Of a stretch of 64,000 nucleotides of DNA, positions 19,695 to 28,575 are shown piece by piece. The notes below the pieces were generated by a model. That model saw nothing but the letters and a program-made list of their open reading frames with translations. It was not told the origin of the DNA and did no database searches. Both the position numbers and the translations under genes were made by a program. How positions within the stretch are numbered: the stretch's first letter is position 1; each line of letters opens with the position of its first letter. Origin of the DNA: Sphingobium sp. DEHP117 (GTDB lineage: Bacteria > Pseudomonadota > Alphaproteobacteria > Sphingomonadales > Sphingomonadaceae); NCBI RefSeq assembly GCF_030867385.1, contig NZ_JAPFBJ010000001.1, positions 682,001-746,000 on the forward strand, given 5' to 3'.

Positions 19695-21320
19695 ATGACC
19701 GACCAAGAGCAGAAGCAACTCGGCAAGACCCTTTGGGCCATCGCCGACACCTTGCGCGGGGCGATGAATGCGGACGATTTCCGCGATTACATGCTGGCAT
19801 TCCTGTTCCTGCGCTATCTGTCAGACAACTACGAGATCGCCGCCGCCAAGGAACTCGGATCGGACTACCCCAAGCTTAAGCTTGAAGACAAGCGCGCGCC
19901 GTTGTCGCTTTGGTACGCGGAAAATCCCGAGGACACCGAGGCCTTTGAAAAGCAGATGCGCCGCAAGGTGCATTACGTCATCCGCCCGGAATATCTGTGG
20001 ACCAGCATCGCGGAACTGGCGCGCAAGCAGGACATCGAACTGCTCGACACCCTCCAGAAAGGACTGGAGTATATCGAGACGGAATCCTTCGCCAGCACGT
20101 TCCGGGGCCTGTTTTCGGAAATCAATTTAGCGTCGGACAAACTGGGCAAGATCTATGCTGAGCGCAATGCCACCTTGTGCAAGATCATCACCGAGATCGC
20201 CAAGGGGCTGAAGGAGTTTTCAACCGACAGCGATACGCTGGGCGATGCCTATGAATATCTGATTGGCCAGTTTGCCGCCGGGTCCGGAAAGAAAGCGGGG
20301 GAGTTTTACACCCCGCAGTTTGTGTCAGACATCCTTTCGCAGATCGTGTCACTTGACGGGCAGGAGCCGAAGAGCGGCCAGCGCGCTCACATGGATAGCC
20401 TGATGGATTTCGCCTGCGGGTCCGGCTCGCTCTTGCTCAATGTGCGCCACCGCATGGGCGCGCACGGGATCGGCAAGATTTTCGGACAGGAAAAGAACAT
20501 CACCACTTACAACCTGGCGCGCATGAACATGTTGCTGCACGGGGTGAAGGATACCGAGTTCGAGATTTTCCATGGCGACACGCTGACCAACGACTGGGAC
20601 ATCCTGCGCGAAACGAACCCTGCCAAGATGCCGCGTTTCGATGCCGTGGTTGCCAACCCGCCGTTCAGCTATCGCTGGGACCCCAGTGAAGCGCTGAGCG
20701 AGGACGTGCGGTTCAAGAACTACGGTCTTGCGCCAAAGTCCGCCGCCGACTTCGCGTTTCTGCTGCATGGCTTCCATTACCTCAAGGACGATGGGGTGAT
20801 GGCCATCATCCTTCCGCACGGCGTGCTTTTCCGTGGCGGCAAGGAAGCGGAAATCCGCAAGAAGCTGCTCAAGGACGGGCATATCGATACCGTGATCGGT
20901 TTGCCCGCGAACCTGTTCTACTCCACCGGCATCCCGGTGTGCATCCTGGTGCTGAAGAAGTGCAAGAAGCCCGATGACGTGCTGTTCATCAATGCAGCGG
21001 AACATTTCGAGAAGGGCAAACGGCAGAATTACCTTGGCGACGGGAAGGACGGCAAACCGGACCACATCGGCAAGATTATCTCGACCTATCAGCACAGGAC
21101 TGAAGAGCCGCGGTATTCTCGCTGCGTCTCGATGGAAGAGATCGAGAGCAACGACTTCAATCTCAACATCTCCCGGTACATCAGCACGGCGACGGCGGAC
21201 GAGGAGATCGACTTAGGCGCGGTTCACGAGAAGCTGACGGCACTTGAGGGCGAAATTGCTGTAGCAAGAGAGCAGCACAACGCCTTCCTGAAGGAACTGG
21301 GCCTGCCGCCATTGCCATGA
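19695..21320 (+). CDS. hsdM: type I DNA methyltransferase M subunit
   Basis: N6-adenine methyltransferase subunit of the type I complex, 541 aa. An N-terminal helical HsdM_N domain (1-150) precedes the methylase core with AGEFYTPQFV (201-210), SAM motif I FACGSGSLLLN (239-249) and catalytic motif IV NPPF (321-324). The C-terminal helices would contact HsdS. It starts 11 bp after the PrrC-like gene and ends the operon. The methylase is intact, but with hsdS split its target specificity is in doubt. Confidence 0.95.
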   Translation: MTDQEQKQLGKTLWAIADTLRGAMNADDFRDYMLAFLFLRYLSDNYEIAAAKELGSDYPKLKLEDKRAPLSLWYAENPEDTEAFEKQMRRKVHYVIRPEYLWTSIAELARKQDIELLDTLQKGLEYIETESFASTFRGLFSEINLASDKLGKIYAERNATLCKIITEIAKGLKEFSTDSDTLGDAYEYLIGQFAAGSGKKAGEFYTPQFVSDILSQIVSLDGQEPKSGQRAHMDSLMDFACGSGSLLLNVRHRMGAHGIGKIFGQEKNITTYNLARMNMLLHGVKDTEFEIFHGDTLTNDWDILRETNPAKMPRFDAVVANPPFSYRWDPSEALSEDVRFKNYGLAPKSAADFAFLLHGFHYLKDDGVMAIILPHGVLFRGGKEAEIRKKLLKDGHIDTVIGLPANLFYSTGIPVCILVLKKCKKPDDVLFINAAEHFEKGKRQNYLGDGKDGKPDHIGKIISTYQHRTEEPRYSRCVSMEEIESNDFNLNISRYISTATADEEIDLGAVHEKLTALEGEIAVAREQHNAFLKELGLPPLP

Positions 21321-21499
21321 GGGAGGGTGCTTGAGGTGACAGATCTCGACCCTCGGGTGCTCTCGGAATGCGGCGCCATGCTGTTTGCGAACACTTTAAT
21401 CGAAGAATTCTCAGCCGAAAGCGATTCTGCACGTCATTCTGTATCTTGAGAATCGAGCAGTATTGTGATTCATTCGCACTATACAGTGGGGGGTGAGCC

Positions 21500-23365
21500 A
21501 TGAGTCGTTTCGTTCGGCTAGCTTTGACGCTTCTTTCGCTTTTTACTTTGCTCGGGGTGCCTGCATCCGCGCAATTTCCCGGGCCTAGCCCATTCATCCC
21601 TCCACTTAATCAAATCGCTGTGGATCCCAACTGGGGGCCGATTTGCGCTGGAATACCTGAGCCGGGTTTTGGACCAGCTCCTTGCAACATGGTTCAACAG
21701 GAATTGTCCGTACGACAAAAAATGGGAGCTATCCTACCCGGGCTGCAACAAATCGGCTTCAATGTCGGGATCGGGCCAATATGCGCCGGTCCCCTCGGTC
21801 CAGGACCTTGCATTCAAGTCGCGCGGTGGATCGCAATGCAGCAGGTCGCGCAGCAACAGTTACCGCCGCTTACTCCGATTGCCAATATACCGGGTGTCGG
21901 CCCGATATGTGCTGGTCCCCTAGGTCCCGGCCCATGTGAAGCGGTGAGGGTCTATCTGGCGCAAGCCACGTTTGGTGCACCGGCTCCTTTTAGCCTTTCG
22001 GACGTTCATGTCTCAGGGTCTGCTGGCAATTTTGGTCCCATCTGCAACGGACCATTCGGGGCCACGCCTTGCTCATTGGTTGGCCAGCTGGGGTTAGATG
22101 GAATCGGGTCTGGGTCAATTCCCGGGCAGGCATCCTTTAATCTTCCACAGCTGTCTGGCCCGGCGTCCCTTGCGGCTGCATGCGCAAGTAGGAGCGGATT
22201 AAACATTGGGAGTTTCGTTGGCTGCACTGGACAGCAAGTGATATTGCCTGAAAAGCAGCAGGCTATTCTGGATTGTGCAGTTTCAAACCATAATACCGAA
22301 GATTTTGGGAAATGCGCTGCTCCACTCACGGGGATTACTCTTTCTGACAATCAGCGTAAGTTGGCTAATTGTGCCATGAATGCGGGCGGAGATTCCGCGG
22401 TTTTCGCGGGCTGCGTCGGCATATCGTCTCTCGGAGCCAATGAGCAGGCAATTTTAAATTGTGCGGCGCAATCTTCTGGCTCCTCTCAATCTTTCGCCAC
22501 TTGCGCGGGGGCACGCTTTCTTAAAGCTCAAGAACGAGAGGTCATTGAATGCGCGATAAGCGCGTCTGACGCCAAGGCATTTGCGGCGTGCGCTACTTCA
22601 AACTCATCGTTGAAAATGTCTGATGAACAGAGAGTTCTGGCGCGCTGTGCAGTTTCGAGTAACGGCGACGAAAGTCAGTTCCTATCGTGCGCTGGATCGG
22701 CGTTCGTATCGAATGGTTTAGGCAACAACGAGAAGGCTGTGTTGGCCTGTGCAACGACCTCTCAAGGCAGCTCGTCGAAGTTCGCAGAGTGCGCGGCAAA
22801 CAAGTTGGTGGGTGGGAGCCTGAGTAAAGAACAACAGGTCGCAATACGCTGCGCGGCGGAGTCTGGCGGCGATGTTGGAACGTTTGGGGGCTGTGCTGCG
22901 GCCAATATGTTTAGCCTTCAACTCAACCCGGAGCAGCAGATTGCGGTGCAATGTGTCGTATCCACCGGGGGCGAGCCAACGACCGCCGCTGGATGCATAG
23001 CTTCGCGGTTGACGTTGCGCGAACTTACCAAATGTCTCAGTGACGGAATCGGCGGGAACGGATGTTTCGGTGATTCCAATGATTTGGTTGGTAAAAATGG
23101 GTTTGTCGCAAGGACATTTGGCCAAATTGCGGGAGGTCCGAACTCCGTGATAAATAACCCAAACCAGATATGGGGCGGTGACAACTCGTTTGTACGCAAT
23201 CCCGGTCAAATATGGGGAGGGCCAAATTCATTCTTCAACAACCCAGGTCAAATTTTTGGAGGACCAAACTCAGTTTTTAACAATCCTGGCCAGCTCTTGC
23301 CTAGCCCCAAGCCGGTACAAGTCGGTAGCATAGGCGGAAAGCGGATTTGTCTTCCTTGGTGCTAA
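21500..23365 (+). CDS. secreted protein with three families of internal repeats, Cys-rich (unknown)
   Basis: A 621-aa exported protein of no family I recognise. A signal peptide (MSRFVRLALTLLSLFTLL, cleavage near ASAQ, residue 24) is followed by three repeat zones. Zone A, residues 45-195, has four copies of GPIC(A/N)G...G(P/A)xPC. Zone B, residues 225-500, has nine units of about 32 aa, each with two Cys 13 or 14 residues apart (228/242, 259/272, 291/305, 321/335, 351/364, 383/397, 417/431, 451/465, 485/499) and a preceding LxxxEQxxL segment. Zone C, residues 545-600, has four 14-aa units like GGPNSFFNNPGQIF. The paired Cys suggest disulfide-locked helical hairpins outside the cytoplasm. Base composition is less GC-rich than the neighbouring hsd genes. 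The gap 21321-21499 upstream holds its likely promoter. The papain-like gene follows after 11 bp. Confidence 0.82.
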   Translation: MSRFVRLALTLLSLFTLLGVPASAQFPGPSPFIPPLNQIAVDPNWGPICAGIPEPGFGPAPCNMVQQELSVRQKMGAILPGLQQIGFNVGIGPICAGPLGPGPCIQVARWIAMQQVAQQQLPPLTPIANIPGVGPICAGPLGPGPCEAVRVYLAQATFGAPAPFSLSDVHVSGSAGNFGPICNGPFGATPCSLVGQLGLDGIGSGSIPGQASFNLPQLSGPASLAAACASRSGLNIGSFVGCTGQQVILPEKQQAILDCAVSNHNTEDFGKCAAPLTGITLSDNQRKLANCAMNAGGDSAVFAGCVGISSLGANEQAILNCAAQSSGSSQSFATCAGARFLKAQEREVIECAISASDAKAFAACATSNSSLKMSDEQRVLARCAVSSNGDESQFLSCAGSAFVSNGLGNNEKAVLACATTSQGSSSKFAECAANKLVGGSLSKEQQVAIRCAAESGGDVGTFGGCAAANMFSLQLNPEQQIAVQCVVSTGGEPTTAAGCIASRLTLRELTKCLSDGIGGNGCFGDSNDLVGKNGFVARTFGQIAGGPNSVINNPNQIWGGDNSFVRNPGQIWGGPNSFFNNPGQIFGGPNSVFNNPGQLLPSPKPVQVGSIGGKRICLPWC

Positions 23366-23376
23366 GGAGCTATTTT

Positions 23377-23967
23377 ATGCGCCGTGCAGCAATATCAATC
23401 GTTGGCATTGGCTATTTTGTTCTCTCGAACCCGGTCCTCGCCCACGAAAAGGATCTACGAACAATGACCGATTCCAGCGGAGAAACTGAAGTAGCGTTCT
23501 GTTACAGGCCCAGCCCAAATTCCTTTGGGCTTCCTGGGCATGCATTTGTTGCCTTTAGCGCACGCAATCCTGCGGGGGTACGTGATTTCCGCGCGGTCGG
23601 ACATACGGTCGCAAGCGGCGCCTCGAGTGTCTCAGCAGCATTCTCCTATTTCGGCGGCGGGAGTGTGTCAGGCGCTCAGATGGAGGAGCGGTACACATCG
23701 ATCAAGCAAGCATGCTTAACGGTGAAGGTGGATCGAGCCGTATTTCAAAACGCGGTGTCGGCAGCTCAGCCGACGCTCTCAAAACTCGGATTTCCCGCGA
23801 CAGTAGCCTCGTCAATGGAGCGTTACTCCTTAGGATCAAACGATTGCATAACTTTCGCGGAAAAAGTTGCAACGGCAATCAAGCCTGCTGGGTTGACTGT
23901 ACCTAGTCGATCCTCAATCGACACCCCATCGTCATGGATCAATAAGTTGATCGCCTCAAACCCATAA
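23377..23967 (+). CDS. exported protein with permuted papain/NlpC-P60-like motifs
   Basis: A 196-aa protein with a signal peptide (cleavage near VLAHE, residue 22). It has His55 in LPGHAFVAFS and Cys157 in GSNDCITFAEKVA. A His motif before a Cys motif is the order seen in circularly permuted papain-fold (NlpC/P60, LRAT/YiiX-like) hydrolases, so a cysteine peptidase, amidase or acyltransferase is plausible. That is inference from motif order only. AAGGAG at 23364-23369 lies 7 nt before ATG 23377. It is coupled to the Cys-repeat gene and probably acts with it outside the cytoplasm. Confidence 0.7.
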   Translation: MRRAAISIVGIGYFVLSNPVLAHEKDLRTMTDSSGETEVAFCYRPSPNSFGLPGHAFVAFSARNPAGVRDFRAVGHTVASGASSVSAAFSYFGGGSVSGAQMEERYTSIKQACLTVKVDRAVFQNAVSAAQPTLSKLGFPATVASSMERYSLGSNDCITFAEKVATAIKPAGLTVPSRSSIDTPSSWINKLIASNP

Positions 23968-23992
23968 TTCGTACGACAGTGTATGTTCCCAC

Positions 23993-24340
23993 TCATTGCG
24001 AACGCAAACGTGGTGCATGTTCCTGACGCTTGGGTTCATTTTCGCAGTCAAACGCCCGCTTGCCCTTCCGCTTCCAGAGCACCAGCGCCTGCTCCCGTTC
24101 TTCGCCCCGCAGCTTGGCCGCAACGGTGAGGAACGCCCCGTAGAGCGTGGCGCGATCATCGTCGGTGAGTTCGACCAGTCCGGCCTTCACGACCAGTCCG
24201 CCCAGTTCGATCAGTTGCCGTGTGCGTTCGCGGCGTTTGACCTGCCATTCGCGCATGCCGGTTCGCGCCTTTGCTGCCTCAAGCCGATGCCGCGCCGCCG
24301 CCAAGCGGGAGAGTGCCATCCGGCTGGCCTTGAGGTCCAT
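23993..24340 (-). CDS. traD: conjugal transfer protein TraD (Ti-type)
   Basis: A 115-aa protein matching small TraD of Ti-type mobilisation systems. The diagnostic segment is RTRQLIELGGLVVKAGLVELTDDD, of which the LGGLVVKAGL core is the family signature, followed by a helical ALYGAF-like region and a charged tail. This is not the VirD4-type TraD coupling ATPase. The start overlaps the end of traC by 62 bp if ATG 24340 is used; ATG 24319 is an alternative. Likely an accessory relaxosome factor. Confidence 0.78.
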   Translation of the reverse strand: MDLKASRMALSRLAAARHRLEAAKARTGMREWQVKRRERTRQLIELGGLVVKAGLVELTDDDRATLYGAFLTVAAKLRGEEREQALVLWKRKGKRAFDCENEPKRQEHAPRLRSQ

Positions 24341-24584
24341 CGCCACGCTTGCGCGCCTTGCTCTGAAAGAAGGCCGCGCCGCGTTTGCGCCATGCCTCCT
24401 TCCTTTGGGCTTCGCTGGTTTCCGCGATGACGAGCAGCGCACCGGCCAGCGTTTCCGCATCGGTCGCATCGGCCCCTGTGGCGATCACCAGTTCGCCGAG
24501 CTGCTGCACGCGGCGTTCCTTAAGTTGCTTCGCCTTGTCGGCGAGCGCCTTCAATTCCGAATCAAAGTCACGGGGTTTGCGCAT
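24279..24584 (-). CDS. traC: conjugal transfer protein TraC (Ti-type)
   Basis: A 101-aa charged protein beginning MRKPRDFDSELKALADKAKQ, with a coiled-coil-like N terminus and a helical segment LGELVIATGADATDAETLAG. The pattern and the position divergent from traA across oriT match TraC of Agrobacterium-type transfer regions. It probably binds oriT with TraA. ATG 24584 is chosen; upstream in-frame sequence enters the oriT region. Confidence 0.75.
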   Translation of the reverse strand: MRKPRDFDSELKALADKAKQLKERRVQQLGELVIATGADATDAETLAGALLVIAETSEAQRKEAWRKRGAAFFQSKARKRGDGPQGQPDGTLPLGGGAASA

Positions 24585-24696
24585 CGAAGTTCTCCATTGA
24601 GAGGTGATGCGCTGATGATAATATCGATGCTCTCCCAATGCTGTAGAGTCGTCGAGACGGCCTGATACTGAATAGTCCCGAGCAGGATTTTATCAT

Positions 24697-24730
24697 GGGA
24701 GGGCGCGCTTATACGTCGTGCCGACGTCGC
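24697..24730 (+). other. candidate oriT with Ti/RSF1010-like nic region
   Basis: The traC-traA gap (24585-24756) contains GGGAGGGCGCGCTTATACG from 24697, which resembles the nic region of Ti-plasmid/RSF1010-type oriTs (core AGGGCGC..TTATACGTCG, from memory). Next to it is a perfect 6-bp inverted repeat, ACGTCG (24713-24718) and CGACGT (24722-24727), with a 3-nt loop. MOBQ relaxases recognise exactly this arrangement of hairpin plus nick site. The exact nick position is not determined. Confidence 0.65.
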
Positions 24731-24756
24731 GCTCATGGCGTAGATGGATTGCCGTC

Positions 24757-27642
24757 ATGGCGATCTTCCACCTCTCCGTCAAAGTCATCAGCCGGTCGAG
24801 CGGGCGCAGCGCTGTTGCTGCCGCCGCCTATCGCGGGGCCGAGCGGCTGCACGACGAACGGCTCGACCGCGACCATGACTTCACCAACAAGGACGGGGTT
24901 GTCCATTCCGAAGTGCTGTTGCCGGAAGGCGCGCCGGAGGAATTTGCCGACCGCGAGAAGCTCTGGAACGCGGTCGAGGCTGCCGAGAAGCGCAAGGACG
25001 CACAGCTTGCCCGCGAGGTCGAATTCGCCATTCCGCGCGAGCTGACCAAGGAACAGGGCATCGAGCTGGCGCGCGAATTTGCAGAGGCCGAGTTCGTCGA
25101 GAAGGGCATGATCGCCGACCTCAATGTCCATTGGGATATTGGCGCAGACGGCCAGCCCAAGCCCCATGCTCATGTCATGCTCACCATGCGCGAAGTCGGG
25201 AAAGATGGGTTCGGCGCGAAGGTGCGTGAGTGGAATAAGGCCGAACTGGTCGAGCAGTGGCGCGAGCGCTGGGCCGATCATGTCAACCAGCGCCTTGCCG
25301 AGCTCGATATCGACGCGCGGATCGATCACCGCAGCCTGGCGGCGCAGGGCATTGCTTTGGAGCCGCAGGACAAGATCGGTCCCGCCGCATCGCGCATGGG
25401 CGTGCGCGGGCTTGAGGCCGAGCGGATCGAGGAACATCGCGCCGTCGCACAGCGCAATGGCGAGCGAATTATCGCCAATCCCGCTGTCGCCCTCGACGCG
25501 ATCACGCACAGTCAGGCCACTTTCACGAACCGCGACCTTGCCATGTTCGTGCACCGGCACAGCGACGGCAAGGAACAGTTCGATTTGGCGATGGGCGCAG
25601 TGCGCGGATCATCAGACCTTATCGCGCTGGGCAAGGACAGTCGCGGCGAAGAGCGATTCACATCGCGGCTGATGATCGACACCGAGCAGCGGCTTGGCCG
25701 CGCATCGGAATTGCTCGCGGAGCGCGAGCGGCATGGGGTCGAAGGCTCAGGCCGGGAAGGAGCACTGGCGCGCGCTGCGGAACGTGGGCTTGCGCTTTCC
25801 GGCGAGCAACGCGCAGCATTCGAGCATGTGACCGATGGGCGCGGCCTCTGCGTCGTTGTCGGCTATGCCGGGACCGGCAAAAGCGCGATGCTGGGCGTTG
25901 CCCGCGAGGCTTGGGAAAACGCTGGCTATACCGTTCGCGGTGCGGCGCTGTCCGGGATTGCCGCCGAGGGGCTGGAGCACGGTTCGGGCATTGCCTCGCG
26001 CACCATCGCCAGCCTTGAACATCAGTGGGGCCAAGGCCGCGAATTGCTCACGTCGCGCGATGTTCTTGTCATCGATGAGGCTGGCATGGTCGGCACGCGC
26101 CAGATGGAGCGCGTGCTGTCCCATGCCGCCGATGCGGGCGCGAAAGTTGTCCTGGTTGGCGACCCGCAGCAGCTTCAGGCCATCGAAGCGGGAGCTGCCT
26201 TCCGTGCGATCCATGAACGGCATGGCTGCGTCGAAATCAGCGAGGTTCGCCGCCAGCACGAAGGCTGGCAGCAGGATGCCACCCGCCATCTTGCCACCGG
26301 GCGCACAGGCCTTGCCATTCAGGCCTATGGCGAACGCGGCATGATCCACGCCGCCGACACCCGGGAAGCTGCACGCCACGAGCTGATCGAGCGCTGGGAC
26401 CGCGACCGGCAGGCCAGCCCCGGCGCTAGGGGGATCATTCTCACCCACACCAATGACGAGGTGCGCGAACTCAATGAGGCAGCGCGCGGAAAGCTGCGCG
26501 CCAGTGGCGAGCTGGGCGACGACGTGACCATCCGCGCCGAGCGCGGCGAGCGCCAGTTCGCCAGCGGCGACCGCATCATGTTCCTGCGCAATGAGCGGGG
26601 CCTGGGCGTAAAAAATGGCACACTCGGCACCGTGGAGCAGGTGTCGCCGCAGCGCATGGCCGTGCACACCGACGATGGCCGCAGTGTCGCCTTCGATACC
26701 AAGGACTATGCGCACATCGACCATGGCTACGTGGCCACGATCCACAAGGCGCAGGGTATGACCGTGGACCGGGCGCATGTGCTGGCGACGCCGGGCATGG
26801 ACAGCCACAGTGCCTATGTGGCGATGTCTCGCCACCGTGACGGCCTTGCCCTGCACTATGGGCGCGACGACTTCGCCGATCAGTCCAGACTTGTCCGCAC
26901 GCTCAGCCGCGAGCGCGGCAAGGACATGGCGAGCGACTACAAGCCAGAGCAGCAGTTCGCAGAACGGCGCGGGATCACCTTCCGCGAGCGCATTGTCGAG
27001 ATTGCACGGCAGTTGCCGGAGAGAGCGAAGTCCATCTTCGCCGGATTCCGTCCGCAGGCCAACCGGCTCGAACCCCTGCCGACCGATCAGGCTGCCCTGT
27101 CCGACCAGCGCCGGGCGGTCGAGCGCTATCTACGTGCTGCCAACGACATCGGGCAGATGCGCGAACAGGGATTGCCCGTCCTGCCACACCAGCGCGACGC
27201 GCTGGAGAAGGCCGGGAAGGCGCTCGATGCGATCCGGCCCCATGGCGCAACCGACCTCGCCAGCGCCTTGCAGCGCCAACCCTCGCTCGCCCGTGAGGCC
27301 GCCGATGGTCGCAGCCAAGGTGCAATCCGAGCCATGCAGCTTGAGGGCGAAATCCGCGTCGATCCCGCGCAGCGCGCCGACCGCTTCGTCAGCGACTGGC
27401 AGCGGCTGGGGCAAGCACGGCAAGCCATGCAGCGCGATGGCGACAGCAAGGGCGCGCAGAGGCTCACTAATCGCATGACGGACATGGCGAAGAGCCTGGA
27501 GCGTGACGCGCAGGTCGAATCCCTGTTGCGCGGTCGCACCCGCGAGCTGGGCATCAAGACAGAACTCGGTCGCGATCTGGCCCGCGACCTTGCCGCCTCC
27601 ATCACGATGGAGCGGAGCCGGTCAATCGGCATGGGCCTGTAG
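24757..27642 (+). CDS. traA: Ti-type conjugative relaxase-helicase TraA
   Basis: A 961-aa bifunctional relaxase. The N-terminal MobA/MobL domain has AVAAAAYRGAERL (candidate nicking Tyr25) and the metal-binding HxH in KPHAHVMLT (about 137-139). A TraI-like SF1 helicase follows, with Walker A GYAGTGKSA (369-377), VLVIDEAGMV, LVGDPQQLQAIEAG and the late motif TIHKAQGMTVDRAHV. It would nick oriT and unwind the transferred strand. ATG 24757 gives the canonical start MAIFHLSVKVISRSSGRSAV. No traG or mating-pore genes follow, so a helper element is needed. Confidence 0.93.
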   Translation: MAIFHLSVKVISRSSGRSAVAAAAYRGAERLHDERLDRDHDFTNKDGVVHSEVLLPEGAPEEFADREKLWNAVEAAEKRKDAQLAREVEFAIPRELTKEQGIELAREFAEAEFVEKGMIADLNVHWDIGADGQPKPHAHVMLTMREVGKDGFGAKVREWNKAELVEQWRERWADHVNQRLAELDIDARIDHRSLAAQGIALEPQDKIGPAASRMGVRGLEAERIEEHRAVAQRNGERIIANPAVALDAITHSQATFTNRDLAMFVHRHSDGKEQFDLAMGAVRGSSDLIALGKDSRGEERFTSRLMIDTEQRLGRASELLAERERHGVEGSGREGALARAAERGLALSGEQRAAFEHVTDGRGLCVVVGYAGTGKSAMLGVAREAWENAGYTVRGAALSGIAAEGLEHGSGIASRTIASLEHQWGQGRELLTSRDVLVIDEAGMVGTRQMERVLSHAADAGAKVVLVGDPQQLQAIEAGAAFRAIHERHGCVEISEVRRQHEGWQQDATRHLATGRTGLAIQAYGERGMIHAADTREAARHELIERWDRDRQASPGARGIILTHTNDEVRELNEAARGKLRASGELGDDVTIRAERGERQFASGDRIMFLRNERGLGVKNGTLGTVEQVSPQRMAVHTDDGRSVAFDTKDYAHIDHGYVATIHKAQGMTVDRAHVLATPGMDSHSAYVAMSRHRDGLALHYGRDDFADQSRLVRTLSRERGKDMASDYKPEQQFAERRGITFRERIVEIARQLPERAKSIFAGFRPQANRLEPLPTDQAALSDQRRAVERYLRAANDIGQMREQGLPVLPHQRDALEKAGKALDAIRPHGATDLASALQRQPSLAREAADGRSQGAIRAMQLEGEIRVDPAQRADRFVSDWQRLGQARQAMQRDGDSKGAQRLTNRMTDMAKSLERDAQVESLLRGRTRELGIKTELGRDLARDLAASITMERSRSIGMGL

Positions 27643-27652
27643 GAGAAGCGTA

Positions 27653-28432
27653 ATGGATACCGATGATGATGACGTAGAATTGACCTTGGACCTTGAGCCG
27701 GAGCCGGACCCCGTTCCCGACGCGCCCGTTCCGGAGGCCGCAGGCGACCCCGCCGCCGAGGCGTTTGCCCGCCTTGAAGGTGAACTGGCCTTGATGCGCC
27801 GGGCGGTTCAGCACCTTGCAGCCGAGCGCGCAGACATTGTCATTCCCGACTACGGCCCGACTCTTACCGACATGGCCAAGCGGATGAGGGCGATTGGCGA
27901 GAGCCTGAAAGGCATGGCGGGTCATCCGGCGATGCAGATGACCCCTGACAGCATTGGCAATCGGATAGCCACAGCAGCCGAAGCCGCGCGGCGCAGCGAT
28001 CAGGACAGAATTAGCCAGGCTCGGAGCGACTTGAACCACGCCGCCCAGGAGATGCGCAGCGTCACCGCCCACGCACGCACCGCCGCCGAGCAGCGGCAGC
28101 AGCTCTACCAAGTAGCGGGCGGAGCCTTGCTGGCAGGCATCCTACTTTGGTCTTTCCTCCCAGGCAACGTTGCCCGTGCCATGCCCGAAAGCTGGCACTG
28201 GCCGGAGCGCATGGCAGCGCGGATGGTCGGCGCATCCTCCCGCTGGGACACTGGCTCACGGATGATGAAAAGCGACAGCCCGGAGGCATGGAATGCACTT
28301 GTGCAAGCTGCCGAAATCCAGCGCGACAACCGCGATGCCATTGACGCTTGCCGGAAGTCCGCTGCAACGTCGCAACGGCCAGTGCGATGCAGCGTCAAGA
28401 TTCGTCCCATGTCGCAGCCAAACAGCAGATGA
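27653..28432 (+). CDS. DUF6118 family protein
   Basis: A 259-aa protein with an acidic N terminus (MDTDDDDVELTLDLEPEPD), a helical middle and one membrane helix at about residues 153-172 (VAGGALLAGILLWSFLPG). Proteins of this type are commonly encoded directly after traA in sphingomonad and rhizobial mobilisation regions. The role is unknown; membrane anchoring of the relaxosome is a guess. AGGAG at 27641-27645 lies in the 10-bp gap after traA. Confidence 0.75.
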   Translation: MDTDDDDVELTLDLEPEPDPVPDAPVPEAAGDPAAEAFARLEGELALMRRAVQHLAAERADIVIPDYGPTLTDMAKRMRAIGESLKGMAGHPAMQMTPDSIGNRIATAAEAARRSDQDRISQARSDLNHAAQEMRSVTAHARTAAEQRQQLYQVAGGALLAGILLWSFLPGNVARAMPESWHWPERMAARMVGASSRWDTGSRMMKSDSPEAWNALVQAAEIQRDNRDAIDACRKSAATSQRPVRCSVKIRPMSQPNSR

Positions 28433-28499
28433 TCGCATCAGCGAGGTTGGGTTGGCGTCCCGGAGAGGGCCGACAAGGATCACCACGACCCACGCAGAA

Positions 28500-28517
28500 T
28501 GTGGGAATGAATGTGGG
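28500..28517. repeat. candidate integrase arm site, right
   Basis: TGTGGGAATGAATGTGGG, a one-mismatch copy of 10390-10407 in the same orientation. It lies 59 bp inside the tRNA-side att copy. The stretch 28433-28575 holds no gene. Confidence 0.4.
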
Positions 28518-28535
28518 TTCACTTTTTCAGAAGCT

Positions 28536-28570
28536 CCACTTTATCGTGTAAAAACAACACGATAAAGTGG
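28536..28570. terminator. perfect 14-bp hairpin next to att
   Basis: CCACTTTATCGTGT (28536-28549) and its exact complement (28557-28570) enclose the loop AAAAACA. It ends 5 bp before the tRNA-Leu CCA end. For the leftward tRNA it could act as a terminator, although no T-run follows on that strand. It lies just inside the element boundary and could equally be a recombination or replication signal. Confidence 0.45.
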
Positions 28571-28575
28571 TTGAC

